A DNA stretch of 64,000 nucleotides, from assembly GCA_030035585.1 (NCBI GenBank), contig CM057462.1:140208734-140272733 (forward strand). Direction: 5' to 3'. Shown here piece by piece: positions 21,253 through 34,500 of the stretch (position 1 is the first letter of the stretch; every line of letters begins with the position of its first letter). The notes beneath the pieces were generated by a model. It saw only the letters and a list, made by a program, of their open reading frames with translations, had not been told where the DNA came from and searched no databases. This stretch comes from Dugong dugon. Lineage: Eukaryota; Chordata; Mammalia; Sirenia; Dugongidae. The position numbers and the translations under genes are program-made.

Positions 21253-21270
21253 TGGTGTAGTCATCAAGGA
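21253..21270 (+). other. Possible ERV-B primer-binding site, tRNA-Ser-like
   Basis: tggtgtagtcatcaagga lies about 30 nt after R, as expected after a short U5. It resembles the complement of a tRNA-Ser 3' end (TGGCGTAGTCGGCAGGA), with one C-to-T change at a CpG and three or four other differences. Tentative. Confidence 0.4.
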
Positions 21271-21389
21271 TATCTGAAGCTATGAATCCGGTCAAACTCA
21301 AGGAGACCTGGATTGCTCAGCAGAAGCTGGCAAAGAGAGGTCTTATCTTCTGAACCCTCGTGTTCTCACTTAACAACCTTTCCACATCG

Positions 21390-21400
21390 AGGAGGTAAGT
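21390..21400 (+). other. Possible ERV-B leader splice donor
   Basis: 'ggag|gtaagt' with the GT at 21395-21396, a consensus 5' splice site in the leader, where many retroviruses place the donor for env mRNA. The sequence beyond the donor is kept, so the copied RNA was unspliced here. Confidence 0.4.
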
Positions 21401-23589
21401 GCTCTCAGAAAACGAGCCTTTGCTTATTCTTTCTTTGTTCTCTTTCTCATGTTTTCTTAAGTTTTGTTTCACATGTTTGTTTGAAAAAGAGGTTGTTTGA
21501 TTAAGGAGAATGTATTTTTTTTTTAATTTTTTTAAATTGTACTTTAGATGAAAGTTTACAGAACAAATAGTTTCTCATTAAACACTCAGTACACATATTG
21601 TTTTATGACGTTGGTTAACAACCCCACGACATGTCAACACTCTCCCTTCTCGACCTTGGAGGACATTTTTTTTTTGGTGAAAATATACATAGGCAAAGTT
21701 ACACCATTTCAAAAGTTTCTACATGTACAATTCAGTGACATCGATTACATTCTTCCACTTGTGCTGCTATTCTCACTATCCTTTTCCAGATTATTCCATC
21801 ATCATTATCTTCAATTCACTGCCCCCTAGGCTTCCCAACAAACCTTTTGAGTTTATGTTGTCAATTTGTCTCACATAGGTAATTCTTTCTTTCTTTATTT
21901 ATTCTGGTACCTTAGATGAAGGTTTACAGAACAAATAGTTTCTCATTAAAAAGTTAGTACACATATTGCCCTATGACAACAGTTAACAACCCCATGACAT
22001 GCCAACACTGTCCCTTCTCAGACTTGGGTTCCCTATCACCAGCTTTCCTGTCCCCTCCTGCCTTCTAGTCCTTATCCCTGGACTGCTGTGCTTCATTAGT
22101 CCAGTTTTGTTTTATGAGGCTGTCCAATCCTTGGCTGAACGGTTTCGGGAGTGACTTTACCATTGAGCTAAAAGGGTGTCAAGGGGCCATACTCTCAGGG
22201 TTTCTGCAGTCTGTCAAGCTAGTAAATCTGGTATTATTTTGTGAGTTAGAATTTTGTTCTACATCCTTTTCCTGCTCTGTCCAGGATCCTCTATTGTGAT
22301 CCTGGTTAGAGCAGTCAGTGGTAGTAGCCAAGCACCATCTAGACATACTGGACTCAGTCTGGTGGAGGCTGTGGTAGCTGTGATCCATTAGTCCTTTGGA
22401 CTAATCTTTTCCTTGTATCATGTTCTCTTCATTCTCCCTTGCTCCTGAAGGGGTGAGACTAGTGGAGTGTCTTAGATGGCTTTTAAGGCCCCAGACGCTA
22501 CTCACCAAGGTAGACTGTAGAACACTATCTTTATAAACTGTGTTATGCCAATTGAGCTAGATGTTCACCTAGACCATGGTCCCCACTGTCCTCAGCCCAA
22601 CAGTTCAGTCCCTAAGGGAGTTTGGAAGTGTCTATGGAGCTTCCATGACCTTTCCTTGTACAAGTTGTACAGGCTTCCCCAGTATTGTGTACTGTCTTAC
22701 CCTTCACCCAAATTACCACTTATCTATTGTCTATTTAGTTTCCCCTCAACCCTCCCAACCCTTGTAATCAACAAAGACTGTTTCTTTTTTTGTGTAAACT
22801 TTTACATGAGTTTTTACAGTAGAGGTCTCATACAATATTTGTCCTTTTGTGATTGACTTATTTCACTCAGCATAATGTCCTCCAGTTTCATCCATGGTAT
22901 GAGATGCTTCACAGACTCATCATTGCTCTTTATCGTTGCATAATACTCCATTTTGTGTATGTACTATAGTTTGTTTATCCATTCATCTGTTGATGGGCAC
23001 CTAGGTTGTTTCCATCTTTTTGCTGTTGTGAACAGTGCTGCAATGAATATGGGTGTGCATATGTCTATCCGTGTGATGCCTCTTATTTCTCTAGGATATA
23101 TTCCTATGAATGAGATTGCATTTTGTAGGGCTTTTTTTTTGTGGTGCTGACGTTTTCTTTGATTCTCTTACTCTCCTGTGCTGAGTTCTATTTGTTTGTG
23201 GTTTTTTTTTTTCTTTTCTTTTGTTTTTGTAGCTTTTGTTTTTACTGAGACTCTATGTTTTACTTTGATGAGTAGGTTTGTTAACTTTCTTTGTGGTTAC
23301 CTTGAAATTTACCCCTATTTTCCTAGATTTGAACCAGTCTAATATTACTTGGAATCGCCTTGCCTTCGTCTCCGTTAGAAGGTTCTATACCTACACTGTT
23401 TAGTCCCTCTTTTATTGTTCTGATACTGTTGTCATTTACAGATTAACCTCTCTGGTTCCCTGTTGTGATTCTTTTGGTTTTGAGTAGCCCTTAAGAGTTC
23501 ATTTCCTAAGCTGGTATCTGGTTATTATAGTCCTGTGTCCTAGATTCAGCCTGTGGTCTGATTTTGTTTGTTCTCAGATTGAAGGTCTC

Positions 23590-24590
23590 CCTTTAATAAG
23601 TCTTGTAAGTTTGGTTTCATTTTTACATAGTCCCTTAATCTCTGTTTATCTGGAAATGACCTAATTTCACCATCATATTTGAAAGAGAGTTTTGCAGGAT
23701 GTATTATTCTTGGCTGGTAATTTTTTTCTTTCAAGGTTTTGTATATCTCATCCCATTGCCTTCTTGCCTGCATGGTTCCTGCCAGATAATCTGAGCTTAG
23801 TTTTCTTGTTTCTTCTCTGTATGTGACTTTTTATTTTTCTTGAGCTGCTCTCAGGATTCTTTGTCTTTGGTTTTTAGTGAGTGTGATTATGATAAGCTTT
23901 GGTGATTTTCTTTTGGGGTCTATCCTCTATGGGGTCCATTGAGCTTCTTGGATGGCCAGCTTTTCATCTTTCATGATATTGTGGAAGCTTTCTGTCAGCA
24001 ATTCTTCAATGATCTTCTCTGTGTTTTCTGTTTTCTCCTCCTGTTCTGGAACTCCGATCACTCACAGATTTTTTTTTTTTCTTTGTATACCACATAATTC
24101 TCAGGGTTTCTTCATTTTTCTTTGTTCTTTTTTCTGATTTTTCTTCAAACAGAGTTGTATCCAAGTGTTTGTCTTCAATTTTGCTGATCCTATCTTCCAT
24201 CATTTCAAACCTGCTCCTCAGCCCTTCTATGACACTATCCATTTATGAAATGTTGTTATTTACCTTTTGGATTTCTAACTGTTGTTTTTCTATGATTTCT
24301 AGTTGTGAATTTATTTTAGGATTTTGTTCCTGTATTATTTTCTTGAATTCTTCCATTTTTTTGTCTGCCTTTTCCATGAATTTGTCTATTTTTTCCCATT
24401 TTTGTCTGCTTTTGCTTCAACTCTTGGATAATTCTGAACATTAGAGATTTGAATTCCCTATCAATTAGGTCTAGTGCCTTTTCTCCTACCAAAAGTCATC
24501 TGGTATTTTATTTTGGATGCTTACTGGAACCGTCCTATCCTATTTTTGTAAATATTTTAATATTGTCTGCTGTCTTCGGGGCATTCAGTG
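23590..24590 (-). pseudogene. L1 ORF1 relic (copy B)
   Basis: Minus-strand open pieces at 23546-23773 (MQARRQWDEIYKTLKEKNYQ, the C-terminal domain) and 24006-24242 (MDSVIEGLRSRFEMMEDRI, the coiled coil) align with the intact ORF1 at 14986-15996. Frameshifts and stops separate them, so no ORF1p can be made. Confidence 0.85.
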
Positions 24591-24599
24591 GTTATTTTC

Positions 24600-26083
24600 C
24601 TCGTTTATTGATTTTATATTTGTTTGTTTCATCCTGCTTTTTTGTTTTATTTGAGTATGTCTGAGCAGGTGGGCTGTGCTTTCTTTGTTGTTTGCTCATC
24701 TGTGGGCACGATACTTTTCACTTCCTTCTCCAATGGGCAGGGTCAGTCACTCAGGTATGGTACAGCAGGGCAGGTCCAGCTGAAGGGGAGTTTCTGGGAT
24801 TGGTTGTTTGTGGCATGTAACAGGGCTGACAGTGCGGACCGGGAATCAGTGCAGGGCAGGTTCTAGTAGGCCATGACTGTGCTGCTTGGGAGTGTGATAT
24901 TCAGTGCACAGTGCAGGTAGACAGGAAGGAGGGGGTAGCTTGTGATGTGTGGAACTAAGATGGGTACGGGAAAGATAAGAGAGAGGAGAGAGGAACAGGA
25001 TCCAAAAGCATACACAGAAACAAAAAATAGTGCTAAGAGGACTTGCTATTGGAGTGGAGAGATGACAGACTGAGAAATGAGGAAAAACAAAAAATGAAAA
25101 AAAGATAAAGGGTAAAAGAAAAAAATGAATAAATCAAGAAACTAGAAATGAAGAAAGACAAAAAAGGAATGAGAGAAGAAAACAAAACAAGAAACAAACA
25201 AACAAAAAAAAAAAACAGAAAAAAACTAAGAAAAAGAAATGCCTTTAGGATGTCCCTGTGTACCTGTGCAGAGTAAGGGAGTAGTTTCCAAGCCACGCAG
25301 TACAGCCCAGCTAGAAGGGGCTCCCAAGCTGAGAAAAGAAAAAGAAAACAAATAAATCAAAACAGAACAAATCAGAGCAAACAAGCAAAACAAGAACCCT
25401 GTTGTCCCACCAGTGTAGCAGCAGAGGCTGGGAAGCAGTTTTGCAGTCAAACAGTGTTTCACAGCCTTTCAGGAAGAAGCAAAGTTGGCACACAGAGCCA
25501 GGTATTTGACAGAAAGGAGGGGGAGATGGTGAGATGTAAGGAAGAAATCTAAAGAGGTGGAAAAAAGCAACACCAGCAGCCAACAAAAGGCACTCGGGGA
25601 GCCAGCCAGTGTGGGCCGGTGGAATCTAAGCAATGCTGGGGTGAAGTGGTGCTTCCTGGCTAAGAGACTGTGGCTGCCAGAAGCAGAGGAGGCTGAGTGG
25701 AGGTGAAGAAGGGTGGAAGGTGGGAAAGCATGTATCACTGGTTACTGGTTGTTCTGTCTCATGCTGGAAGCTCCATGAAGCTGCTTTCTCGTACTCCTGT
25801 TAGCTGATCTCTGATAGGTGTCCAAGATGGCGGATCTGTGCTGTTTTAGCTGATAGGGGACCTCTGCATGTATCTTTCCTTGCTCTCTGTTCTCAGTTAT
25901 TTATTTTTTTTTCCATTTGGTGCTTGGCTGAGTTCTTTATCTCTTCATTTGATGCTTTGGGAAAATGATGCTGAGGGTTTCAGGATTGACAAGTGACTCT
26001 GTTTGACTTTGTTTTCCTGATCTTTGCTTCAGAGGGACAGCGTGGTGCTTCTGACTATAGCATCATGTTGCCCGGAAGTCCTC
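24600..26083 (-). promoter_or_regulatory. Long L1 5' UTR (copy B)
   Basis: About 1.5 kb between the ORF1 relic and the 5' end. It includes a purine-rich stretch (24960-25240) and 'ggcactcggggagccagccagtgtgggc' near 25587, the same unit that is tandemly repeated at 1604-3000. A YY1-like caagatggcgg lies at about 25823. It shows the monomer unit at low copy number. Confidence 0.6.
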
Positions 26084-26289
26084 AAGGAGAATCTTTCTTA
26101 GACTTTTGCTTGATCATTTGTTTAAAAGTAATATGTAGTAACTCTTATGGTGAACTGTAGTTTAGGTCCAGATTTGGGCATTCGAAACTTTAAAAAGGTA
26201 ATTCTATTTTCAAAGAGCTTTGAGTCACTATAAGCCACAAAAATTTGGGCACAGGTTGACCAGTAAAAGCTATTAATGCTGTTGCCATT

Positions 26290-26792
26290 TGTCATGGTTT
26301 GAATTATGTCCCCCCAAAAATGTGTCTATCAATTTGCCTGGGTGATGATTCCCACAATTGTGTGGTTGCCTTCCATTTGGTGATTGTAATTTTATGTTAA
26401 GGAGGATTAGGGTGGGATTGTAACACCACCCTTACCCAGGTCACATCCTTGATCCAATGTAAAGGGAGTTTCTCTGGGGTGTGGCCTGCACCACCTTTTA
26501 TCTCTCAAGATATAAAAGGAAATGGAAGAAAACAGAGAGCTGGGGACCTCATACCATCAAGAAAGCAGTCCAGGAGCAGAGCACATCCTTTGGACCAGGA
26601 TCCCCGCACAGAGAAGCTGCTAGTCAGGGGGAACATTGATGAGAAGGCTGACAGTGAGAGAAAGCCTTCTTCTGAAGCTGATGCCCTTAATTTGGACTTC
26701 TAGCCTACTGGACTGTGAAGAAATAAATTTATCTTTGTTAAAGTCATCCACTTGTGGTATTTCTGTTACAGCAGCACTAGATGACCAAGACA
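26290..26792 (+). mobile_element. MaLR-type solo LTR
   Basis: Begins tgtcatggtttgaattatgtcccccc and ends ...gcagcactagatgaccaagaca, with terminal TG...CA. It is the inverse of the LTRs at 46661-47171 and 48038-48554, sharing 'tttctctggggtgtggcctgcaccacctttta' and the AATAAA-type signal 'agaaataaatttatctttg'. I could not see a clear 5-bp TSD. It lies inside ERV-B. Confidence 0.85.
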
Positions 26793-27559
26793 TCAGTGCT
26801 CATCACAAGCGTTAAAGACTTCTGTGACAGGATAAGGTGGTCCTGAGACAGGCTAGAGCACTAGACTGCCTGCCAACTGCAAGAAAACTCTTGTCCAATA
26901 AAAGTACACGTTGGTCCAAGGGAAACACTGTCCAAACCCTGTGGTGTTCCTTGTTAGATTTTTTTTTTTTTTTTTTGTGGCTCAGAGAAAACCTGGAAAA
27001 TAGTAGTCTATTTTGCCAAATTTTCAGGAGGAGGTGGCAGCTTCTGACCTGTGTTATGAAATTTAAGGGAGAAGTGGTAGTTTTGTAACTTTTTTACGAT
27101 ATAGTTTCTCAATGAAGTATCACAATGTTAAAATTAAAATCATCTGTAGCTACTTTACTTTCCAATTGGAGGAACTAATGTATTTAAGGCCTAAGAGACT
27201 AGGTCTCTAGCCATTAGAATGAATTAAGTTCAAAAAGAAGGAAACTAAAAACTTGAACTTTAGGGCTTAACATCTTTGATAAATGAGCCTGGATTTCTCC
27301 CCCTGTTACCGAGACACTGGTTTAGGGTTTATATTTAAAAACACTATAAACTAAGTATACTAGAAGTAATTTGGAATTTCAGTGACCACTTTGGGAAAAT
27401 GAGCTTTCATATGTGTTGTCCTTTCTTTTCCTCTTTGGAGAACTTATGCTTGAAGATCAGGTTTTGTCAAATTTCTAATATTCCCACATCTGAGGCTCTG
27501 ACAAGTTAATAAGTTTTATCTAGAACCTGTTTTTTCCATTGAATTGCTATATACACTTT
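26793..27559 (+). other. ERV-B internal or unassigned sequence
   Basis: By position this is ERV-B interior. No gag or pol motif is readable. A run of about 18 T near 26959 is present. Confidence 0.4.
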
Positions 27560-27576
27560 AAGAAACTAGGATCCCC

Positions 27577-28263
27577 CATCTATGTCAATTGGCATAACAA
27601 AACTATTAAGACAATGTTCTACCTCCTACTTTGGTGAGTGGAGTCTGGGGTCTTAAAAGCTTGCAAGCGACCGTCTAAGATGCATCAATTGGTCCCAACC
27701 ACTTGGAGTAAAGGAGAACGAAGAACACCAAAGACACAAGGTAAGTATTGGCCCAAGAGACAGAATGGGCCACATAAACCAGAGACTTCATCAGCCTGAG
27801 ACCAGAAGAACTAGATGGTGCCTGGTTACCACCAATGAACGTCCTGACAGGGAACACAACAGAGGGTCCCTGATGGAGCAGTAGAACAATGGGATGCAGA
27901 ACTCAAATTCTAGTAAGAAGATGAGACTTAATGGTCTGACTAAGACTGGAGGTGCCCTGGAAAGCACGGCCCCTGGTCTCTCCATCACCCCAGAACCGAA
28001 ACAATTTCTGAGGCCAACTCTTCAGACAGGGATTGGACTGGACTGTGGGACATAAAGTGATACTCATGAAGAATGTGCCCCTTAGTCATGTAGATACAAG
28101 AGACCAAAGGGGTGGCTTCTGTCCAAAGGTGAGATGGGAAGGCAGAGAGAGTTAGGAGCTGGTTGAATGTTCATGGGGAATCGGGGGTGGAGGGGAGGAG
28201 TGTGCTGTCACAGAAGGGGGTGAGCGGTTGGGGTCTCATAACGATGTATGCAAAAAAATAAAA
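27577..28263 (+). mobile_element. 5'-truncated L1 3' UTR, plus strand
   Basis: Inverse homologue of 6876-7866. It contains 'gtcttaaaagcttgcaagcga', 'cccaagagacagaatgggccacataaacc' and ends 'ctcataacgatgtatgcaaaaaaataaa'. The 17-bp TSD aagaaactaggatcccc occurs at 27560-27576 and 28264-28280. A textbook LINE insertion with an A-rich tail. Confidence 0.93.
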
Positions 28264-28280
28264 AAGAAACTAGGATCCCC

Positions 28281-29959
28281 ATATCCTTGTTTTGTGTGGT
28301 ATTGTCTGGTTAGTTTATGTGGTCTGTCTCCTTCTGTCCTAAGAGCTTGCTTCTGGTCTAGAGCATTGTGTCTTGTATCAGGTTCGAGGTTATGGCTGAC
28401 AATTGCTATTTTTTGTAAAGCTGGTCATAGAACCTCAGTTCTTTCTTGGTCCAGAAAAAACTGCATCTTGTGTCTGTCTTATAATTTAGATTTTTAGTAG
28501 CTACTTGGAGAAACTTTGATATAAATCAGTCTATTTGAAAAGTACACTAAGATCTATATTATGTCAATCTCAAAAGTGAAACCTTTCTAAGTAACTTAAG
28601 CTAGATACTAAACGAAATGTGTTTTATTTAAGGAAAAAAGATAGTTTTGTCTTAAAGTAAAAGTAGCAGTTCCGGAACAGTAAAAGAGAAAGAAATTAGT
28701 TATCTGTTGCCTTTCAAAATGCCTAGGTCAACTTAAAAATATGTAAATGAATTGGAATGACCTAATCTTGTCTTCTACCATGAGTTAAAACATAGGGAGG
28801 GTGGGGCAGGATCAGGCTTCCCCAGCTCCAAGTCTCCAAGGTCCTATAGCTCGAGGGAAGCTTTTGAAAGACCGTTTCCAACATGGTGAAGACCCTTTTA
28901 AGACAAAAAGAAGATAAGAAAAATTGCTGCTTTGCTATAGTTATCAGATATTGGGTGGATGCCAATCACAGAACTGTAAACAAGTTCTCTGTATTGCAGG
29001 GCAACTTTAAGAAGTCAAAAAATAGAAATCACCAAGAGACACACTTAAAACAGCCTGGGAAAATGTTTCCATTCCTAGCCAGACACTTTAAGGTTATATC
29101 CATATCAATGAATTGGTCAGTTGAGCAGAGACTTTGTGATTTCCAAAGCCAGTTGATAAAATCTTTAAGGGTTAAAATTAGATTGGGAAAATATGAGAAA
29201 TAGTAAAAATTGAATGAAAACTTAGAATGTTTAAATAGACTTTTCTTCAACAACTGTTACGTTTTATAGTACAGAGGCTTAAAATAATTTCCAAGACATT
29301 TTAACTTACTGATATTAATTTGAGTTAAGATATTTGTTATAGTTTAAGTTTGCATACTTCTGCTTTTTATACCACAAGAGAAAGAATATATATATATTTA
29401 ACTCTGCTAATGACTGTGTTCATTTTTGCCATTTGAAAGTGATGTACTACAGGAGATATGCAACAAAGACATCATTTAAAAGGTTTATGAAAAGGAAATT
29501 TATTTGGTAATGCTCAAGAGTTTTTTCTAACTAAAGTTCAATGGTTTAATTTATGAGGTTTTTCGGAGCTTTAATGTTAAGTAGCACGTAAACAAAGAAT
29601 TGGGTTTCTTACTGTTAAAATAACAAAATTTTCTTTGATTTCTGTGTTGAAGGGTTAATTTATTTGTGTAATCCACCTCGAAGACAAAGGTTTAGTCTTT
29701 CATTTAGAATAAGTTCCTGAGTTGGAAACCAAACAGAATGGCTTTTAGGAAAAAAAAAAAAGCTAAGGTTTTTTTACCTTTAAGATCTTTGGCTAAATAA
29801 CTTAAGTGTTGTTTCTTGATGACCTGTAATAAACTCCTGACAACTCTGAAACTTCGTGGAAAGCCACAATTTCTTTTTTTAAAACTAGATACATTTTACT
29901 TGATCAAAATTTTTTTTAATTTGTACTTCAAAGGACACCATCTACAAAGTGAAAATACA
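28281..29959 (+). other. ERV-B internal or unassigned sequence
   Basis: About 1.7 kb flanked by L1 insertions. No readable retroviral domain. The 106-codon frame at 28883-29203 has no family resemblance that I recognise. Confidence 0.4.
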
Positions 29960-30945
29960 CCCCGTAGAAATGTTTGAAATATGATTTGAAAATATTTGCA
30001 AATCATATATCTGATAAGAAACTTGTACCAATATATATAAATAACTCTCAGAACTCAACAATTAAAAAGTCAAGTATATCAAGTTGTAAAAAGGCAAATC
30101 ATTTGGATAAATATTTCTTCAAAGAGGATATACACATGGCCAATAAACGTAAAAAACGTTCAGCATCATTAGTCATTAGGGAAATGCAAATCAAATCTAA
30201 AATGAAATACCACTTCACACCCACTAAGATGGCTGTAATAAAAAAGAAGGAAAATAACAAGCGTTGGCAAGGATGTGGAGAAATTGCAACCCTTATACAT
30301 TACGGGAATGTATAATGATAACTACTGCTGTGAAAAACAGTTTGGCTCTTCCTGTGTGTGTTAAACATTGAGTTACCATATGACTTAACAATTTCATTCC
30401 TAGGGCATATACCTAAAAGAATTGAAAACATATATCCACCCAAAATTTGTACAAGAATGTTCATAGAAATATATTAGCAATAGCCAAATGGTGGAAACAA
30501 TCCAGATGTTCATCAATTGATGAATGGATAAACAAAATGTGATATATCCATACAACGGAAAAACATTTGACAATAAAAAGGAAAGAGGTGTTGATGCATG
30601 CATGCTACAACAAGGAGGAACCTTGGAAACAGTAGGTTAGTGAAAGACACTAGACACAGAAGGCTACAAATTTTATGATTCTGTTTATATAAAATGTTCA
30701 CAGTAGGCAAATCCAGAGACAGAGAGTAGATTAGTGCTTACCAGGGAATGGGGGAAGGGAAATGAACAGTGACTACTAACTGGTATGGGGTGCCTTTTAG
30801 GGATGATAAAAATGTTCTGGAAATACTTAGTGTTGATGGTTGCACAACTATGTGAATATACTAACAACTGCTGAATTGTACGCTTTAAAAGGGTGAATTT
30901 TATGACATGAGAATTATTGTATCTAAATAAAGTTGTTGTAAAGAA
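29960..30945 (+). pseudogene. Old L1 ORF2 3' end and 3' UTR
   Basis: The plus-strand frame 29974-30315 carries the ORF2 C-terminal block (SASLVIREMQIKSKMKYHF, RWQGCGEIATLIH). It is followed by degenerate ORF2 text (ccatatgacttaacaatttcattcctagg...atggataaacaaaatgtg) and a 3' UTR ending 'ctaaataaagttgttgt'. More diverged than the elephant-specific L1s and on the opposite strand. Confidence 0.85.
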
Positions 30946-31569
30946 GTGACTGTTGAATTTTAGAAGTGATTTTTCTAATAGCAATCTTTACTCCTTTTAC
31001 ATTGAAATCTGTGAGAGCTGAAACTCGACAGGACTGCCTCGTTTTCTGGGTCTCAACAGTTTTCCACCTTTGACAGGGTGCAGTCTTAACCATTTTTCTA
31101 TTGCTCATTGTAGTGGAAAATGTTTGAGTTTTTCTTCTGTGCCAGGTTTTCGCCTTACCCAGGTTCCAGCTTTTGCAGGTTTTACTGTAAATGTTCATTT
31201 ACAGTAAATCTTTGCGCCACTGTGATAAAACCTCCTTGGTTGTAATCTACAGTATTTTTTTTAAAATGAGGTTCTCATTTTTTCTCAACATATGTTTAGG
31301 TATTTGCCCCTATGTTCATGTCTGAGATTGCTTTTCTTGTATACTTTTTCCTCTTGTTAACTTTCTAAAATGAAATATTTGATACAAAAAAATTACATAT
31401 GCATGTGTGTGTGCATGTGTATGATTATAAATATAACAACAAAATGAAAATCTCTGAACCCTGGCCTCTTCATTTTACAAACAAATATTTTTATCATATA
31501 TATCTTCTTATAAAATATTGTTTTATATACATTGTGTTTTAAAATATGTAGTCTCCAGAGTCTTGTTTT
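30946..31569 (+). other. ERV-B internal or unassigned sequence
   Basis: No gene or repeat recognised apart from a short (TG)n-like tract near 31400. Confidence 0.4.
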
Positions 31570-34500
31570 TCTTTTTTAATTCTTTTAATGTACTTTAGAT
31601 GAAGGTTTATAGAACAAATAGTTTCTCATTAAACAGTACACATATTGTTTCATGACATTGGTTAACAACCCCACAACCTGTCAACACTTCCTCCTCTACC
31701 TTGGAGGAACTTTTTTTCGTGAAAATATACATAGCCAAAGTTACATCATTTCAAAAGTTTCTACATGTACAATTCAGTGACATCAATACATTCTTCCATT
31801 TGTGCTACTATTCTCACTATCCTTTTCCAAATCGTTCCATCACCATTATCTTCAACTTACTGCCCCCTAGGCTTCCCATCAAACCTTTTGAGTTGCTCTT
31901 GTCAATTTGTCTCACATAGATAATTCCTGTTTTTTTTTTTTTTTGGACCTTAGCTGAAGGTTTGCAGAACAAATATTTTCTCACTAAATGGTTAGTACAC
32001 ATATTGCCCTAAGACAATGGTTAACAACCCCAGTGACATGTCAACACTGTCCCTTCTCAACCTTGGGTTCCCTATCACCAGCTTTCTTGTCCCCTCCTGC
32101 CTTCTAGTCCTTGTCCCTGGACTACTGCACCTCATTAGTCCAGTTTTGTTTTATGAGGCTGTCCAACTCCAGGCTGAACGGTGAACTACAGGAGTGACTT
32201 CACCACTGAGCTAAAAGGATGTCCGGGGACCATACTCTCAGGGTTTTTCCAGTCTGTCAGGCCAGTAAATCTGGTGGGTTTTTTTTTTTTGGGGGGGGGG
32301 GAGTTAGAATTTTGTTCTACATCCTTTTCCAGCTCCGTCCAGGACCGTCTGTTGTGATCCCCATCAGAGCAGACGGTGTTAGCCGGGCACCATCTAGGCG
32401 TACTGGACTCAGTCTGGTGGAGGCTGTGGTAGCTGTGGTCCATTAGTCCTTTGGACTAATCTTTTTCTTGTATCTTGTTCTCTTCATTCTCCTTTGCTCC
32501 CCAAGAGGTGAGATCAGTGGAGTGTCTTAGATGGCTGCTCACAGGCTTTTAAGACCCCAGACGCTACCTACCAAGGTAGAATGTAGAACATTGTCTTTAT
32601 AAACTGTGTTGTGCCAACTGAGCTAGATGTTCCCTGAGACCATGGTCCCCACAGCCCTCCACCCAGCAGTTCAGACCCTCAGGGAGTTTGGATGTGTCTG
32701 TGGAGCTTCCATAACCTTTCCTTGTATTAGTTGTGCTGACTTCCCCAGTATTGTGTATTGTCTTACCCTTCACCAAAGTTACCACTAATCTATTGTCTGT
32801 TTAGTTCCTCCCCACCCCTCACATCCCTCATAACCAACAAAGATTGTTTCTTTTCGTGCATAAACTTTTACATGAGTTTTTACAATAGAAGTCTCATACA
32901 ATATTTGTGCTTTAGTGACTGACTTACTTCACTCAGCGTAAAGTCCTCCAGTTTCATCCATGGTATGAGATGCTTTACAGATTCATCATTGTTCTTTATC
33001 GTTGCATAATATTCCATTTTGTGTATGTACCATAGTTTGTCTATCCATTCATCTGTTGATGGGCATTTAGGTTGCTTCCATCTTTTTGCTATTGTGAACA
33101 GTGCTGCAATGAATATGGGTGCGCATATGTCTATTTGTGTGATGCCTCTTATTTCTCTAGGATATATTCCTAGGAGTGGGATTGCAGTTTGTACTGCTTT
33201 TTTTTTTTTGTGGTGCTGACAGTTTCTTTGGTCCTCTTACTCTCCTGTGCTGAGTTCCTTTTGTTTGTGGATTTTTTTTTCTCATTTCTTTTGTTTTTGT
33301 AGGTTTTGTTTGTACTGAGACCTTGTTCTTCTTTTAATTTTGATGAGTAGGTTTGTTAACTTTCTTTGTGGTTACCTTGAAATTTACCCTTATCTTCCTA
33401 AGTTTGAAGCATTCTACTGTTACTTGGCATCACTTTGCCTTCCTCTCTGTTAGAAGGTTCTATACCTACACCATTTATTCCCTCTTTTATTGTTCTTGTG
33501 CTGTTGTCATTTACAGATTAACCTCTCTGGTTCCCTGTTGTAATTCTTTTGGTTTTGCATAGTCCTTAACAGTTCATTTCTTAGGTTGGTATCTGGCTAG
33601 TACAATCCTGTGTCCTATATTCAGCTTGTGGTCTGATGTTGTTTGTTCTCAGATTAAAGGACTCTCTTTAATAAGTCTTGTAAGTTTGGTTTGGTTTTTA
33701 CATAGTCCCTTAATTTCTGTTTATCTGGAAAATGACCTAATTTCAACATCATATTTGAACAAGAGTTTTGCAGGATATATTATTCTTTGCTGATAATTTT
33801 TTCTTTCAATATTTTATATGTCATTCCATTGCCTTCTTGCCTGCATGGTTTCTGCTGAATAATCTAAGCTTAGTCTTATTGTTTCTCCTCTGTATGTGAC
33901 TTTTTTTTCTCGAGCTGCTCTCAGGATTCTTTGTCTTTGGTTTTTAGCGAGTGTAATGATATGCCTTGGTAATTTTATTTTGGGGTCTATCCTATCTCGG
34001 GTTTGTTGAGCTTCTTGGATGGTCAGCTTTTCATCTTTCATGATATTATGGAAGTTTTCTGTCAGCAATTCTTCAATGATCCTCTCTGTGTTTTCTGTTT
34101 TCTCCCCTGTTCTGGATCTCTGATCACTCACACATTTTTGTTTTTGATTGTATCCCACATAATTCTCAGGGTTTCTTCATTCTTCTTTGTTCTTTTTTCT
34201 GATTTTTCCTCAGAGTTGTATCCAAGTGTTTGTCTTCAATTTTGCTGATCCTATCTTCCATCATTTCAAATCTGCTCCTCAGCCCTTCTGTGACACTGTC
34301 CACTTCTGAAATCTTGTTATTTACCTTTTGGTTTTCTAGTTGTTGTTTTCATATGATTTCTGGTTGTGAATTTATTTTAGGATTTTGTTCCTGTATAGTT
34401 TTCTTGAATTCTTCCATTTTTTTTGTCTGTAACTTCCATGAATTTGTCTATTTTTTCCTCATTTTTGTCTGCTTTATGTGTAAACTTTTGGATAATTCTG

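Larger units (their letters stand above)
21512..26083 (-). mobile_element. ORF2-deleted L1 (copy B)
   Basis: A complete at both ends, internally deleted L1. The 3' UTR and last part of ORF2 occupy 21512-23119. The sequence then jumps at 23119/23120 to the ORF1-ORF2 spacer, followed by an ORF1 relic and a 1.5-kb 5' UTR ending ...ccggaagtcctc. About 3.5 kb of ORF2 is missing relative to the copy at 9197-16561. Flanking aaggagaat at 21503-21511 and 26084-26092 is a likely 9-bp TSD. The copy at 31570-35880 has the same junction. Confidence 0.85.
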
